From Paraburkholderia aromaticivorans (lineage in GTDB: Bacteria > Pseudomonadota > Gammaproteobacteria > Burkholderiales > Burkholderiaceae), in NCBI RefSeq assembly GCF_012689525.1, contig NZ_CP051516.1:2728001-2792000 (forward strand): a DNA stretch of 64,000 nt, read 5' to 3'. This document shows positions 25,338-34,600 of the stretch, piece after piece. The translations under genes and the position numbers were made by a program. Every line of letters starts with the position of its first letter. Position 1 is the stretch's first letter. The notes beneath the pieces were generated by a model. The model did no database searches. It was not told where the DNA came from and was given only the letters and a program-made list of their open reading frames with translations.

Positions 25338-25500
25338 GTTGATTCAAGGCAGGTAAGCATCGATTAGGATGGCGATCTATCTCAGCTTCCTGATCTTACT
25401 GACCAGTCCAATAATGCTGCGCTGACGATGGATCGCCTTCTTCGATGAGCCGATCCGGAAGGATGCCCACCAATCTCTCTTGCTCCGCTTAATGGAAGAC

Positions 25501-26982
25501 TCACCCGGCAAGAATGCGGTCTTTATTAGAGTTTATTCGACAAGCGGGATCGCGATTCTTGGCTTGGTACATCGCGAAGTCCGCCTTCCTGATGAGTTCA
25601 TTGGAGTCCTCGCCCGCTTTCAGCATAGCCATACCGAAGCTCGCACCGACCGTCTCAACCCCCCAGCGTGAATTCAGGGGAACCTGCAGAGCAGCCGTCA
25701 ATTCAGCGACCATTTGCTCGACTACGTCGGACATAGCGTCAGCCTTGAGTACAACGAGGAACTCGTCTCCGCCGAGTCGCCCTACTACGCCACGCTCCTG
25801 TACGGTAGCCTGCAGGCGCGCCGCTAACATGGCCAGAATTTCGTCGCCGCACTGGTGGCCGTACGTATCGTTGAGTTCCTTGAAGTTGTCCAGATCGACA
25901 AAAATGACAGCGACTTTTCCGACCGCATCTGGTGCCGCGATCGCCTCATCCAGCAGGTCCACAATCTTGCCGCGGTTCGGCAAGTCCGTCAGTCGGTCCG
26001 TTTGAGAAAGACGCCGCAATTCTTCTTTGCCGTTGAGGAGTTTGACGATCAGAGCAGTAATCCAGGCCGATAGTGCAGCGAGCATCACCGTGATGGTCGA
26101 GGCCATCGTCACATACACGCGGCGCATCCTGAAGTAATCGTCCAGCGCCTCATCGACGGAAAGGCCGGCGACGACAGTCAAACCATATTTCTCGAGATGA
26201 CGACTCGCTACCACACGTTCGACATGATCGATAGGATCGGAGAAGTCGGCCAGCACGGTTTTGCCGAGGGGCACGTAGCTGCTCGGCAGCGCCTCGCCAG
26301 ACCGGCTCGGTGAATTCCCCGCACGACGCGACAACATGAACCCACGACCGGACAAAACGGCAATCATGCCGCGCTCGCCCAGCGCAGGATTGTTGTAGAA
26401 GCCATCGGTCAGATAAGCCGGATCTTCCGAGACGATCACTACCCCACCGAAACTTCCGTCGGGACGGTCGATACGGCGCGTTGCCTGCACGGACCACTGC
26501 CTGGATATACGTCCAATCACAGGCTGGCTGATGAACAGCCCGATGTTTGCCGGGGAAAGGTGGACCCGGAAATGTTCCCGGTCCTTGAGATCGACCGTAC
26601 CCGAAAATGGCAAAGTCGATGCAATCACGCGGCCGTCGGCACCCGCAATGGTGACCTGCAGTGCCGTGTCCGCAGTAATCAACCCGTATGCCCGGTACGC
26701 TGCAAGATCGAAGGTTTGCGGGGTACGTTCGTATCCGTATTTGACCAGCAACGCGATCTCATCGACATCGTGGACAGTCTTCAACGTATGGGTTTCTAAA
26801 GCATCGGCCAGCGTGCGGGCAGCCACGCGCGTGTCGCGCATCACGGACGCCTTCTCGACCTGCAGGCGCAACAGTATGGTTACCCACAATATGCCGAGGA
26901 CCAGGACGGTCAGCGCGGGCACCAGAATTAGCGCGTGGCGGGAGGATCTGGTGCTGTTCGTGGCGTAATTGGTTCGATCCAT
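25501..26982 (-). CDS. membrane diguanylate cyclase with Cache-type sensor
   Basis: 493 residues. A transmembrane helix (about 17-39) and a second (about 292-314) bracket a periplasmic dCache-like sensor. A GGDEF domain follows (about 325-485) with an intact GGDEF motif (404-408) and the conserved DRLTDLPNRG and FVDLDNFKELNDTYGH segments. It should make cyclic di-GMP from GTP at the inner membrane in response to an outside ligand. The RxxD inhibitory site is not at its usual position, so product inhibition may be absent. No EAL domain. It lies alone between a broken AraC gene and a gap. Confidence 0.92.
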   Translation of the reverse strand: MDRTNYATNSTRSSRHALILVPALTVLVLGILWVTILLRLQVEKASVMRDTRVAARTLADALETHTLKTVHDVDEIALLVKYGYERTPQTFDLAAYRAYGLITADTALQVTIAGADGRVIASTLPFSGTVDLKDREHFRVHLSPANIGLFISQPVIGRISRQWSVQATRRIDRPDGSFGGVVIVSEDPAYLTDGFYNNPALGERGMIAVLSGRGFMLSRRAGNSPSRSGEALPSSYVPLGKTVLADFSDPIDHVERVVASRHLEKYGLTVVAGLSVDEALDDYFRMRRVYVTMASTITVMLAALSAWITALIVKLLNGKEELRRLSQTDRLTDLPNRGKIVDLLDEAIAAPDAVGKVAVIFVDLDNFKELNDTYGHQCGDEILAMLAARLQATVQERGVVGRLGGDEFLVVLKADAMSDVVEQMVAELTAALQVPLNSRWGVETVGASFGMAMLKAGEDSNELIRKADFAMYQAKNRDPACRINSNKDRILAG

Positions 26983-27420
26983 GGTTCATTTTCACACTGC
27001 ACAGGCGAACGCGGGTCTCTCAGTGCACCTGAATGATCAGGAGCTTCGGCAGCACGCTTGACGACGCCAGCACGATTTCTGACTTTTCCAAATGAAATGA
27101 CGGGCCGGCCATTTTTTTGGTCGCGCAATGCTATAACGACAAACCTCGCAAAAAGTTTATTGTTTTCGATGAAATAAAAAAGGACGATCGTATTGTCTGA
27201 CGATAGGTGGAGTGCGAATGCGCCCACCCGGCATGAACCGATAAAGAAGCAAGCCCCGTCAGGCTTGACAGGACATTTGCCGAGAACAGTCACAGCTCTA
27301 TATTGGTGAAAGAGAAGATTTTTGCATTCCATTGCTATTCCGACAACTCAATTTGCGGTTATTAATTGTTTCCCAATGAATAATTTTTCTATTATCTAAA
27401 TAATCTCGCGCTGTCATAAG
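26983..27420. other. AT-rich intergenic region upstream of the diguanylate cyclase
   Basis: No gene is supported here. The segment 27100-27400 is markedly AT-rich (AATAAAAAAGG, TTTATTGTTTTCG). It should contain the cyclase promoter. Confidence 0.4.
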
Positions 27421-27600
27421 GCGCGACTCAATCGTGAAGGTATGCGAGGTCAGAATCACGGACACGCCCTGCGCTTTCAGCGCGTCGGCTCGCATCCGAG
27501 GAGATGTTGCTGCCGACATCGAGGTTGTCAGCGAGCGCGAGATTCTGATAGGTCGTCTCGATCCCCTGTGCGCGAGCGTCCTGTGGGTCGCGCAATTACC
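27421..27600 (-). pseudogene. remnant of a sugar ABC-transporter ATPase
   Basis: Two pieces of an RbsA/XylG-like ATPase survive in different minus-strand frames. The upstream piece reads [26 protein letters not shown], matching the Q-loop region of sugar importers. The second reads [16 protein letters not shown], matching the H-loop region (ISH is usual). About 100 residues that should lie between them are missing, and the frame changes at the join. Nothing of the permease or binding protein is nearby. The bases up to 27721 hold nothing else I recognise. Confidence 0.7.
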
Positions 27601-27721
27601 ACATACATGACGATCAACGGGTCGCGCAGTTTCCCTGACGATATGGCACAGCCACTTCAGAGGACAATTTTGAATTCACGACGCCGCCAAATGACTGCTC
27701 CCGCGACCGATCCCGAAAGCA

Positions 27722-28204
27722 TTAGTCCGGCATCCCGTCATGCTCACCGAGAGGTCTAATAGGCCAGTCCGTCCAGCGGTCCGCGCGCGTCAGTTCGCGC
27801 GCTTCGTTGAGCGGATAGCGGATACGGTTGTCTTCGCGCGGCCGCTCACCGATCACCATCAGCCTGACGTCGTCGTCGGTATTGTTGATGAACGTGTGGC
27901 AGATACCGGTGCCGGCCGGAAAAGCAACCGAATCGCCTTCAGCAAGAGGATGCAGAACGCCGTCGATCCAGACCTCGGGCTTGCCATGAAGCACGTAGAC
28001 GAACTCCTGCTCGGTACTTTCGGCGTGCGGATATGACGTGCGCCGACCCGGCAGAAGCCTCACATGATGAATGCCGATTCGCGTAATACCCATCGCGGCG
28101 GAGAGTGGCGCGTCGAGGCCCATCGGCTCGGAATCGCCGCGATAGCAATGCGCATGGGGTTCTTCCAGTTCGGTCCAGTGTTTGATGAAATCGGGGCGAC
28201 CCAT
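27722..28204 (-). CDS. cupin-domain protein
   Basis: 160 residues from the ATG at 28204, with AAGGAG eight bases upstream. One double-stranded beta-helix is visible: GIHHVRLLPGRRTSYPHAESTEQEFVYVLHGKPEVWIDG, then the second motif FPAGTGICHTFINNTDDDVRLMVIGE. Metal-binding residues are present but reduced (HAESTEQE). The reaction is unknown; such proteins often bind or isomerise small metabolites. It may be functionally linked with the nearby LysR/flavoprotein pair. Confidence 0.82.
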   Translation of the reverse strand: MGRPDFIKHWTELEEPHAHCYRGDSEPMGLDAPLSAAMGITRIGIHHVRLLPGRRTSYPHAESTEQEFVYVLHGKPEVWIDGVLHPLAEGDSVAFPAGTGICHTFINNTDDDVRLMVIGERPREDNRIRYPLNEARELTRADRWTDWPIRPLGEHDGMPD

Positions 28205-28324
28205 CGCTTGTTCTCCTTGGGGACGAAAAACGATGATAGCGGGTTACGGAGGGAGTTCGACGAAACACCGTCATTCGCCGCACGGGCGCCGATCGACTCA
28301 CACGTTCGGCCCGTGCTGCCAGCA

Positions 28325-29272
28325 TCAATTCGCTGCCCCACTCCTTATCCGCTCCAGCGAAGCCAGTATCGGCGCGACCTTCGCCAGCTCCGCGCGCATC
28401 TCGTCGATCAACCATTGCGACACCTGGCGCACCGATCCCGATGGCTCGCGCGTACGGCATTCCAGCACGTAATTGCAACCCGTCTCCACCAGCCGGTCCG
28501 ACGCGGGAACGATCGCCCCAGTATTGAGCGGAGGGGCGACCGCGAGGAGCCAGCCGAGCAGCACCCCGTGTCCGAGCATGGCACCCTGCAGCGCAAGGCC
28601 CGGATCGGAATAGCTGGCGTGTTTCGCCGATGCGTGGTTCATCACCCGCGTCAGCTCGAAATAGTCGGCCCAGGTGTGCGTCGTCGGTTCGAGGTGAATC
28701 AGCGTGTGACCGCACGCCTGACGCGGCGCGTCGAGAGGGCCGTGCTCCGCGAGATAGTCCGGGCTGCATACGGCGATGATCAGCTCCGGACAGAAACAGA
28801 GCGCATCGTGCTCCGAACCAGGCTTATGCAGACGGATACCGAGATCGGCGCCGTCGAGTGGACCATACAGGCGGCTCGCCATCACCTGCAAGCGCAGGTT
28901 CACCGACGGAAACGCATGCTGAAAACGCTCGAGGCGCGGCAGCAGCCACTGCGAAGCGAACCCGCTGGAGATGGAGAGTGTGACTGTCTCGCTCTCTTCC
29001 TTGCGGCTCTTCAGTTCGGTGATCGTGTCGCTCACCTGGCCGAACCCCAAGGCCACCGCGACATGCAGTTTCGCGCCCTCGTCGGTGAGGGCAAGCCCGG
29101 TCTTCGTGCGCTTGAACAGCATGAAGCCGAGCGCGTCTTCGAGACGCGCCACCATGCGGCTCACCGCGACCGGCGTCACATTCAGTTCGAGCGCCGCGCG
29201 CGTGAGGCTCATGTGACGCGCGGCGGCCTCGAAAACGAGCAGCGCCTGAAGCGAAGGAAGTCTAAGTCCCAT
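28325..29272 (-). CDS. LysR-family regulator (GcvA-like)
   Basis: 315 residues. The HTH is FEAAARHMSLTRAALELNVTPVAVSRMVARLED, the GcvA branch pattern (LNVTPxAVSRxVxxLE). The effector domain follows (TVTLSISSGFASQWLLPRLERF). It is divergent from the flavoprotein oxidoreductase gene at 29370 and probably controls it. A TAAC-N5-GTTA box lies directly upstream of its start. Confidence 0.9.
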   Translation of the reverse strand: MGLRLPSLQALLVFEAAARHMSLTRAALELNVTPVAVSRMVARLEDALGFMLFKRTKTGLALTDEGAKLHVAVALGFGQVSDTITELKSRKEESETVTLSISSGFASQWLLPRLERFQHAFPSVNLRLQVMASRLYGPLDGADLGIRLHKPGSEHDALCFCPELIIAVCSPDYLAEHGPLDAPRQACGHTLIHLEPTTHTWADYFELTRVMNHASAKHASYSDPGLALQGAMLGHGVLLGWLLAVAPPLNTGAIVPASDRLVETGCNYVLECRTREPSGSVRQVSQWLIDEMRAELAKVAPILASLERIRSGAAN

Positions 29273-29276
29273 CTGC

Positions 29277-29289
29277 TAACACCATGTTA
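29277..29289. promoter_or_regulatory. candidate LysR box (T-N11-A) in the divergent gap
   Basis: TAAC-ACCAT-GTTA is a 13-base dyad that fits the T-N11-A LysR consensus. It lies five bases before the LysR ATG and about 80 bases before the divergent oxidoreductase start. It could be the autoregulatory site. Confidence 0.5.
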
Positions 29290-29369
29290 TCCCCGCTGAC
29301 GAACATGTAAATTGACGCGCTTTCAGGCCAACTCTACTTTGTCGGCAGACCCATCGAGAGAGTCCCGAC

Positions 29370-31427
29370 ATGACAGAGCACAACGCGGACGAAGCGCGGC
29401 CGGCCGCTTCGTCTGATCCCCTGCTGCAACCGCTGACGCTCAGGCATCTGGTGCTGAAGAACCGCGTGATGAGCACGAGCCACGCGAGCCGTCTCATTCA
29501 AAACGAATTCCCGCAGGAAGTCTATCAACGCTATCACGAGGAGAAGGCCAGGGGAGGCATCGGGCTCACCATGTTCGGCGGCTCGTCGAACGTGAGCATC
29601 GACAGTCCCAACACGTTCCAGCAGATCAACATGGGCGTCGACGAAGTCGTCCCGCATCTGCGGCACTTCTCCGAACGCGTGCACACCCACGGAGCCGCGC
29701 TGATGTGTCAGATCACCCATCTCGGCCGGCGCGGCGATCCCTATGCCGAACCGTGGCTGCCGATGCTCGCGCCGTCGCCGCGCCGCGAAACGCTGCATCG
29801 CGCGATCCCGCAAGCGATGAACGAGCACGACATCAAGCGCATCGTGGCCGACTTCGGACGCGCGGCGCGCCGCTGCCTGGAAGGCGGCCTCGATGGTCTG
29901 GAGACGCATGCGGGCGGCCATTTGATCGGGCAATTCCTCAGCCCGGCCGTCAACCTGCGCAGCGATCGCTATGGAGGCTCGGCGGCGAACCGGTGCCGCT
30001 TTGCGATCGAGGTTCACGAGGCGATCCGCAAGGAAGTCGGCGACGCGTATCCGGTCGGCTTTCGCTTCGCACTCGAAGACGGCTGCAGCTTCGAAGACAG
30101 TCTGGAATTGGCCCGCATCCTGCAGCAGAGCGAAATTTTCGACTTCTTCAACGTGGTCTACGGCCGCATGGACACGAAGATGTCGCTGGTCGTCAACAGC
30201 ATGCCCGGCATGTTCATGCCGTCGGCGCCCTGGCTCTCCAAGGCCGCCGCGTTCCGCCGCGCGGTGCGGCTGCCGGTCTTTCACGCCGCCAAGATCGCCG
30301 ATCTCGCCACCGCGCGCTATGCGATCGGCGAGGGCCTCATCGACATGGTCGGCATGACGCGCGCACACATCGCCGAGCCGCACCTCGTGCGGCTCATCGA
30401 GACGGGCCGCGAGGCGGCCGCGCGCCCTTGCGTCGGCGGCTCGCATTGCCGCAATACGAAGGCGACCTGCATCCACAACCCGGCGAGCGCGCGCGAAACC
30501 TTCCTGCCGCACGACATCGAGCCGTCCGCGACACCTTGCCATGTGCTGATCGTCGGCGCGGGGCCGGCCGGACTCGAAGCGGCGCGCGTCTGCGCGAGCC
30601 GGGGCCATCGCGTCACGCTGCTCGAAGCGGCCGACCGCGCAGGCGGACAGGTGCTGCTCGCAGCGTCGGGAAGCTGGCGCAAGGATCTGATCGGTATCGT
30701 CGCCTGGCGTCTCGCCGAACTGGAACGGATGGGCGTCGAGATCCGCTACAACCAGTACGCCGAACTCGGCGACGTACTCCAGGAGCGCCCGGACGTGGTG
30801 ATCGTGGCAACCGGCGGCACGCCCGATCTCGACGCGTTGCCGGGCGGCGAATCGTGCCGCTCGGTGGTCGATGCGTTGTCGGATACGCCGCCCAGCGCCG
30901 GACGCGTGCTCGTCTACGATGGCACCGGCCGTCACAACGCGTATCTATGCACCGAGCGCTTCGTGTCGGCGGGACTCGACGTGCGCCTCGCCGTACTCGA
31001 CGCATTGCCCGCGCAGGAAACCGGCGGCAAGGGCGACGACCTCGTGTGGCTTCGCAACCTCGAAAAGTGGCAGGTGCCGGTGCGCGCCCATCTCGAACTC
31101 GTCGAAGTGCGGCACGACGACGCCGGCATGCTGCGTGCGATCTTCAGGCACCAGTTGACCGACGAACTCGTGGAGATGGAAGCGGAGCACGTGGTCGTCG
31201 AACGCGGGACCCTTGCCGTGGACGATCTCTTCGAGGCCGCCCGCGTGCACTCGGTCAACGACGGCCAGATGGACCTCGCCGCGTTCGCGCGCGGAAACGC
31301 CCAGCCGGTCTTGCAGGCCGCGAATGGCGATGCGCAGTTCCATCTTTACCGGATCGGCGACGCGGTGGCGTCGCGCGACATTCACACAGCGATCTATGAC
31401 GCATATCGCCTCTGCGTCGCGATGTAG
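29370..31427 (+). CDS. FMN/FAD NADH:flavin oxidoreductase, N-demethylase type (DgcA/TMADH-like)
   Basis: 685 residues. Residues about 20-380 form the FMN TIM barrel of the old-yellow-enzyme family (SHASRLIQNEFPQE, CQITHLGRRGDPY, GLETHAGGHLIGQFLSPAVN). Then comes a cysteine segment, then an FAD/NAD Rossmann part (HVLIVGAGPAGLEAARVCASRGH, about 391-413). This is the layout of trimethylamine dehydrogenase, 2,4-dienoyl-CoA reductase and dimethylglycine or N-methylproline demethylases. Length (about 686) matches DgcA best. The iron-sulfur segment is CVGGSHCRNTKATC, so the second of the four usual cysteines is Gly. The divergent LysR gene suggests substrate-induced expression. Substrate assignment is inference. 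Confidence 0.85.
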   Translation: MTEHNADEARPAASSDPLLQPLTLRHLVLKNRVMSTSHASRLIQNEFPQEVYQRYHEEKARGGIGLTMFGGSSNVSIDSPNTFQQINMGVDEVVPHLRHFSERVHTHGAALMCQITHLGRRGDPYAEPWLPMLAPSPRRETLHRAIPQAMNEHDIKRIVADFGRAARRCLEGGLDGLETHAGGHLIGQFLSPAVNLRSDRYGGSAANRCRFAIEVHEAIRKEVGDAYPVGFRFALEDGCSFEDSLELARILQQSEIFDFFNVVYGRMDTKMSLVVNSMPGMFMPSAPWLSKAAAFRRAVRLPVFHAAKIADLATARYAIGEGLIDMVGMTRAHIAEPHLVRLIETGREAAARPCVGGSHCRNTKATCIHNPASARETFLPHDIEPSATPCHVLIVGAGPAGLEAARVCASRGHRVTLLEAADRAGGQVLLAASGSWRKDLIGIVAWRLAELERMGVEIRYNQYAELGDVLQERPDVVIVATGGTPDLDALPGGESCRSVVDALSDTPPSAGRVLVYDGTGRHNAYLCTERFVSAGLDVRLAVLDALPAQETGGKGDDLVWLRNLEKWQVPVRAHLELVEVRHDDAGMLRAIFRHQLTDELVEMEAEHVVVERGTLAVDDLFEAARVHSVNDGQMDLAAFARGNAQPVLQAANGDAQFHLYRIGDAVASRDIHTAIYDAYRLCVAM

Positions 31428-31436
31428 GCGAACACC

Positions 31437-31763
31437 CTTCCCGCTCGATCAGAACTCAAAGGACAGATCGAAAATGGCGTAATAACGGTGCCATTCTCCA
31501 AGTTCGGCATGCCACCGATCGCGGTCGAGACGCGCTCGATCACCGTACTCAAAAGCCTCGTGACGCGCGCGGGATTTCTGAGCTGGATGGCCACGCCGAT
31601 GTACGACACCGAGGCCGCAGCCGGCGTGTTCGATACGCTGGCGATTGCCGGCGTGGTGGGACGGCGCACGTTGACGGCCTTCCGACGGCGGCAGGGAATT
31701 TTGCCTGGCCCGGCAGTGAAGTTGCTGGAGCAACTCCGGATGCTGACCGCGTCGCAAAGCTGA
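31437..31763 (+). pseudogene. C-terminal remnant of a LysR-type regulator
   Basis: The open frame from about 31437 reads ELKGQIENGVITVPFSKFG, then the family-like PIAVETRSITVLKSLVTRAGFLSW and RRRQGILPGPAVKLLEQLRML. That is the last third of a LysR effector domain (pattern ETRSxTxLRxLxxRxxFLxW...YRRxGxLPPxA). There is no helix-turn-helix part upstream; the intact flavoprotein gene ends ten bases before it. The rest of the gap up to 31863 holds nothing else. Confidence 0.7.
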
Positions 31764-31863
31764 CTGCGTGTGCGCACGCTGGAACGGTGCGAGCAAATCG
31801 CTCGGCTTTGAAACGCGTAGTTGTGCGCTCAGGTGGGGAAGCAGACTCGTTCCAACCAGGTTT

Positions 31864-32703
31864 TTAGTCGGCCCACAATGGCGCTTTGTCCCCGAACGCT
31901 GTCGCGTCCGCCTCGGCAATATGCCGCACGATCATCGCGTTGACGCTGTCGGCGTGCGTGAGCGGTCCCATGTGTCCCGCACCCTCGACGATCGCGAGAC
32001 GCGCCGCGGGCAGCAGCATCGGCAGCCGCTCAGCGATCGCGCGCGTCGGGACGGGCGCGTGCTGGCCGCGCAGGATCAGCGCCGGGACCCGCAGGCCCGA
32101 GTACGCGCTGGCGGGCGTGCGTTCGTCGAGCAGCGCGCGGAAGTCGAGCGGCGCCTTCGGCGCCCAGCGCGTGAGCGCCGCCTGCACCGAGGGCCGCAGC
32201 GCTTCCCATGCGCCCCGGCCGCCCCAGTAATCGACGAACGAAGCCGCCGCGCCCCGATAGTCGCCACAAGTCACGCCATCGGCGGTGCGCTTTGAAATAT
32301 CGATGATTTCCGCGAGCGCATGCGCGCCGTGTGCGCCCATCACCTTCAGCAGATGAAACGCCGAGGGCTCGTAGAGCGTTATGCTCGCGATGCGCTCCGG
32401 CCGTTCGACGGCCGCGCGCAACGCCACGCCACCGCCATACGAGTGGCCGACGAGATGCACCTTGCCACGCGAGGCGTCGATGATGCCAATGGTCCTCGCC
32501 GCCTCGTCGGCGAGCGTGAACGCGCGCTCGCCGTTCCACGGGCCCGTGCTATCGCAGCCGTAGTGCTCGGGCGCGACGAACGCGTGGCGCGAGCCGAGCG
32601 CCTCGCCAAGCTTGCGCCATTGAGCCGCTCCCGACCCGGAGCAATGCAGTGCGATCACCGACGTCGCGGATGAGAAGGTTTGCGATGCGAGAGTGCTATT
32701 CAT
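31864..32703 (-). CDS. alpha/beta-hydrolase
   Basis: 279 residues from the ATG at 32703 (MNSTLASQTFSS); the longer frame has no coding character. The nucleophile elbow is GHSYGGGVA (about 96-104), the fold start is SVIALHCSGSGAAQW, and the catalytic His lies in VEGAGHMGPLTHAD near the C-terminus. The acid is probably in the LRVPALILRGQHAPVP region. No signal peptide. Substrate unknown; it is close to both the flavoprotein and the DUF3563 gene but not clearly in an operon. Confidence 0.87.
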   Translation of the reverse strand: MNSTLASQTFSSATSVIALHCSGSGAAQWRKLGEALGSRHAFVAPEHYGCDSTGPWNGERAFTLADEAARTIGIIDASRGKVHLVGHSYGGGVALRAAVERPERIASITLYEPSAFHLLKVMGAHGAHALAEIIDISKRTADGVTCGDYRGAAASFVDYWGGRGAWEALRPSVQAALTRWAPKAPLDFRALLDERTPASAYSGLRVPALILRGQHAPVPTRAIAERLPMLLPAARLAIVEGAGHMGPLTHADSVNAMIVRHIAEADATAFGDKAPLWAD

Positions 32704-32855
32704 AGGGTTCACGAGCTCAGGAGTTGGGCGCACGGACGCCGGAACGCGGAAGTCTCCACTATCGGCGCGGCGCGGGCGGCTGGCTATGATCGAAACGCCG
32801 GCGCGCATGTCCAGGCGTCCAGACTGATCGATAGAGGGCGCGTTGGTGTGTTATC

Positions 32856-32993
32856 TCAGCGGTCAATCTCTGTCCAATGCATGCGGCGTTCGAGCTCGCT
32901 CATGTCGGCAGCGGACGCGAGGTACGCGTCACGACGATTGTGTTCAGCACGGTCAAGCGCCTTTCTCAACAGCGGGTATAGATAGATGAACAA
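32856..32993 (-). CDS. DUF3563 micro-protein with TTG start
   Basis: 45 residues, missed by length-based gene calling. The start is the TTG at 32993 with GGAGG five bases upstream. The product MFIYLYPLLRKALDRAEHNR followed by RDAYLASAADMSELERRM has the DUF3563 pattern (hydrophobic start, (A/E)xxRRxAYLAxAxDxxxLExRM). The family is found mostly in Burkholderiaceae and Rhizobiales. No function is known. Confidence 0.82.
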   Translation of the reverse strand: MFIYLYPLLRKALDRAEHNRRDAYLASAADMSELERRMHWTEIDR

Positions 32994-33412
32994 GACGTCC
33001 TCCGGTCGGCGAGCGGGTCGATTGCGTATCGGCACGAACGGGGCGCGATACCTGGGTTCCAGGCGTGCATCCGATGCGGGACATCCGGGTTCGATGGATG
33101 GGCGTGTCGTGCTACGGCCGGACGCTATGTAATGCAGAGTCCATGCCACATTTCAGCAAGCCTTGTTTGACGGGGGTTTCAGCGGACTAGAGGGATGCGG
33201 ATGGGGCGAAGTGTCGTCGTGTGGCCGACGGCTATTCGCGTGGAAGTCGGGCCGCGGCAAACACGTATTCAGCACGCGTCACGCTGTATCGAGCGCCACG
33301 TTTCGGATAAGGGGCGAACAATTCCAACCACGCGACGTGGCGAGAACGCGCTCACGAATTCCAGTGTGAACGCCCGACTGCCGCGCAGTGACATCGAGCG
33401 TTCACTATCCAT
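32994..33412. other. gap without a supported gene
   Basis: 419 bases up to the end of the porin gene. Short plus-strand frames (33163-33369, 33195-33416) lack ribosome sites and recognisable sequence. Confidence 0.4.
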
Positions 33413-34564
33413 TTAGAACTGGTGGCGAACACCCACCATCGCCCCCGTTTGATCCACCCCGGGCAATGGCGTAGAAGCGGGAGGAATCACGCCGCCGTCA
33501 ATCGTGAACGCTGCATTGCGCTGGTTGAACATACGCCCCGCTGTGAGGTACACGGAAGTGCGCTTGGACAATAAGTATGTCGCGCGCGCAGCGATCACGG
33601 AGGCTCCCGCGGAACTCCCGCCGTTCACCGATATATGTCCGAACTGGGCATCGAGGGCGAATTGCGGAACGGGGAAATAGGTCCCACCAAACCACCAGTA
33701 GTTGCTGACCGCATCGACAACAGTCGGCGTCTGCACCCCGTGATTGATTCTATGGAGGAATCCCGCACCGATCGTCGAGGTACCGAGCTTCATGTAGCCG
33801 TCGATGACCGCACGTGTATCGGTCTGCGAAGTATTGGGCTGGGGCGAACCGATGCCGCCACCGCCGTAATTGCGGTCGATAGCCGTCGCCACGCCCCATG
33901 TCGCCGCTTCATATTTCACCATGGCAGACATTGACTTGCAGGCCCGCCAGTCCGTCGGCGACTGCCCGGCGCATCCGCCGGCCGGCGCGGAATCCACCGC
34001 GTCACGCCCGAGCGAATAGGTCACGCCCACGGTCAGCCCCGATGACGTGAAGCTGTAGGCGACAGCGTTGTCGAGTCGCGCTTGAGACAGGTACGGGTCC
34101 AGATCACCGGCGGCATAGACATTCGGCCCCATCGTGTCGCCCGGCAAAGCCCAATAGATCTGAGAATATTGCCGGCCCAGGGATAAGGTCCCCCACCGCC
34201 CTGACAGTCCGACATAGGCCTGCCTGCCAAACAGGCGGCCACCTTGATTCAGTGTGCCCTGTGACGGCGCGAAGCCCGACTCCAATACAAAAACCGCGCT
34301 GAGACCGCCGCCCAGATCCTCCTTGCCACGGAAACCCCACCGCGAGGGTATCGACCCCGTGAGCGACGGCATACGCACTACGCTGGACTGGTGAGCGCCG
34401 ACGTTCGTCACATACTCGACCCCCGTATCGATAATCCCGTACAGCGTGACAGAGCTCTGTGCCTGCGATGCCGCCGGCACGCATACCGCAAGAGAGGAAA
34501 ATCCCCACCACATTGCCTGACGCCACGAGAAGGCACATCCCGTAAGACTCAACCGCGTACTCAT
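33413..34564 (-). CDS. outer-membrane porin (OmpC-type)
   Basis: 383 residues from the ATG at 34564 (an adjacent ATG at 34567 is equivalent; GGGAG lies upstream). A signal peptide occupies about 1-36 (hydrophobic FSSLAVCVPAASQAQ). The mature part begins with the burkholderial porin signature QSSVTLYGIIDTGVEYVTN and continues with GSIPSRWGFRGKEDLGGGLSAVFVLESGF and GRQAYVGLSG. The final residue is Phe (VGVRHQF), needed for assembly by Bam. It is divergent from the hemerythrin/Rieske operon and shares the CTTCC-NN-GGAAG palindromes, so it probably imports the operon's substrate. Confidence 0.92.
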   Translation of the reverse strand: MSTRLSLTGCAFSWRQAMWWGFSSLAVCVPAASQAQSSVTLYGIIDTGVEYVTNVGAHQSSVVRMPSLTGSIPSRWGFRGKEDLGGGLSAVFVLESGFAPSQGTLNQGGRLFGRQAYVGLSGRWGTLSLGRQYSQIYWALPGDTMGPNVYAAGDLDPYLSQARLDNAVAYSFTSSGLTVGVTYSLGRDAVDSAPAGGCAGQSPTDWRACKSMSAMVKYEAATWGVATAIDRNYGGGGIGSPQPNTSQTDTRAVIDGYMKLGTSTIGAGFLHRINHGVQTPTVVDAVSNYWWFGGTYFPVPQFALDAQFGHISVNGGSSAGASVIAARATYLLSKRTSVYLTAGRMFNQRNAAFTIDGGVIPPASTPLPGVDQTGAMVGVRHQF

Positions 34565-34588
34565 CATCTGTCTCCCTTTGGTTATATG

Positions 34589-34600
34589 CTTCCATGGAAG
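34589..34600. promoter_or_regulatory. CTTCCATGGAAG palindrome near the porin start
   Basis: A perfect 12-bp palindrome 25 bases upstream of the porin ATG. The same element occurs at 34782-34793, a half-site lies near 34616, and a variant lies before the MarR gene at 40894. Confidence 0.65.

Noticed and set aside
29334..30935. 533-codon open frame on the minus strand inside the flavoprotein gene
   Set aside because: It is antisense to a well-matched enzyme and made of Arg/Ala/His-rich sequence typical of shadow frames in GC-rich DNA; no ribosome site.
29705..31399. 564-codon plus-strand frame in another phase of the same gene
   Set aside because: Arg-rich composition with no domain; it is a shadow of the real frame.
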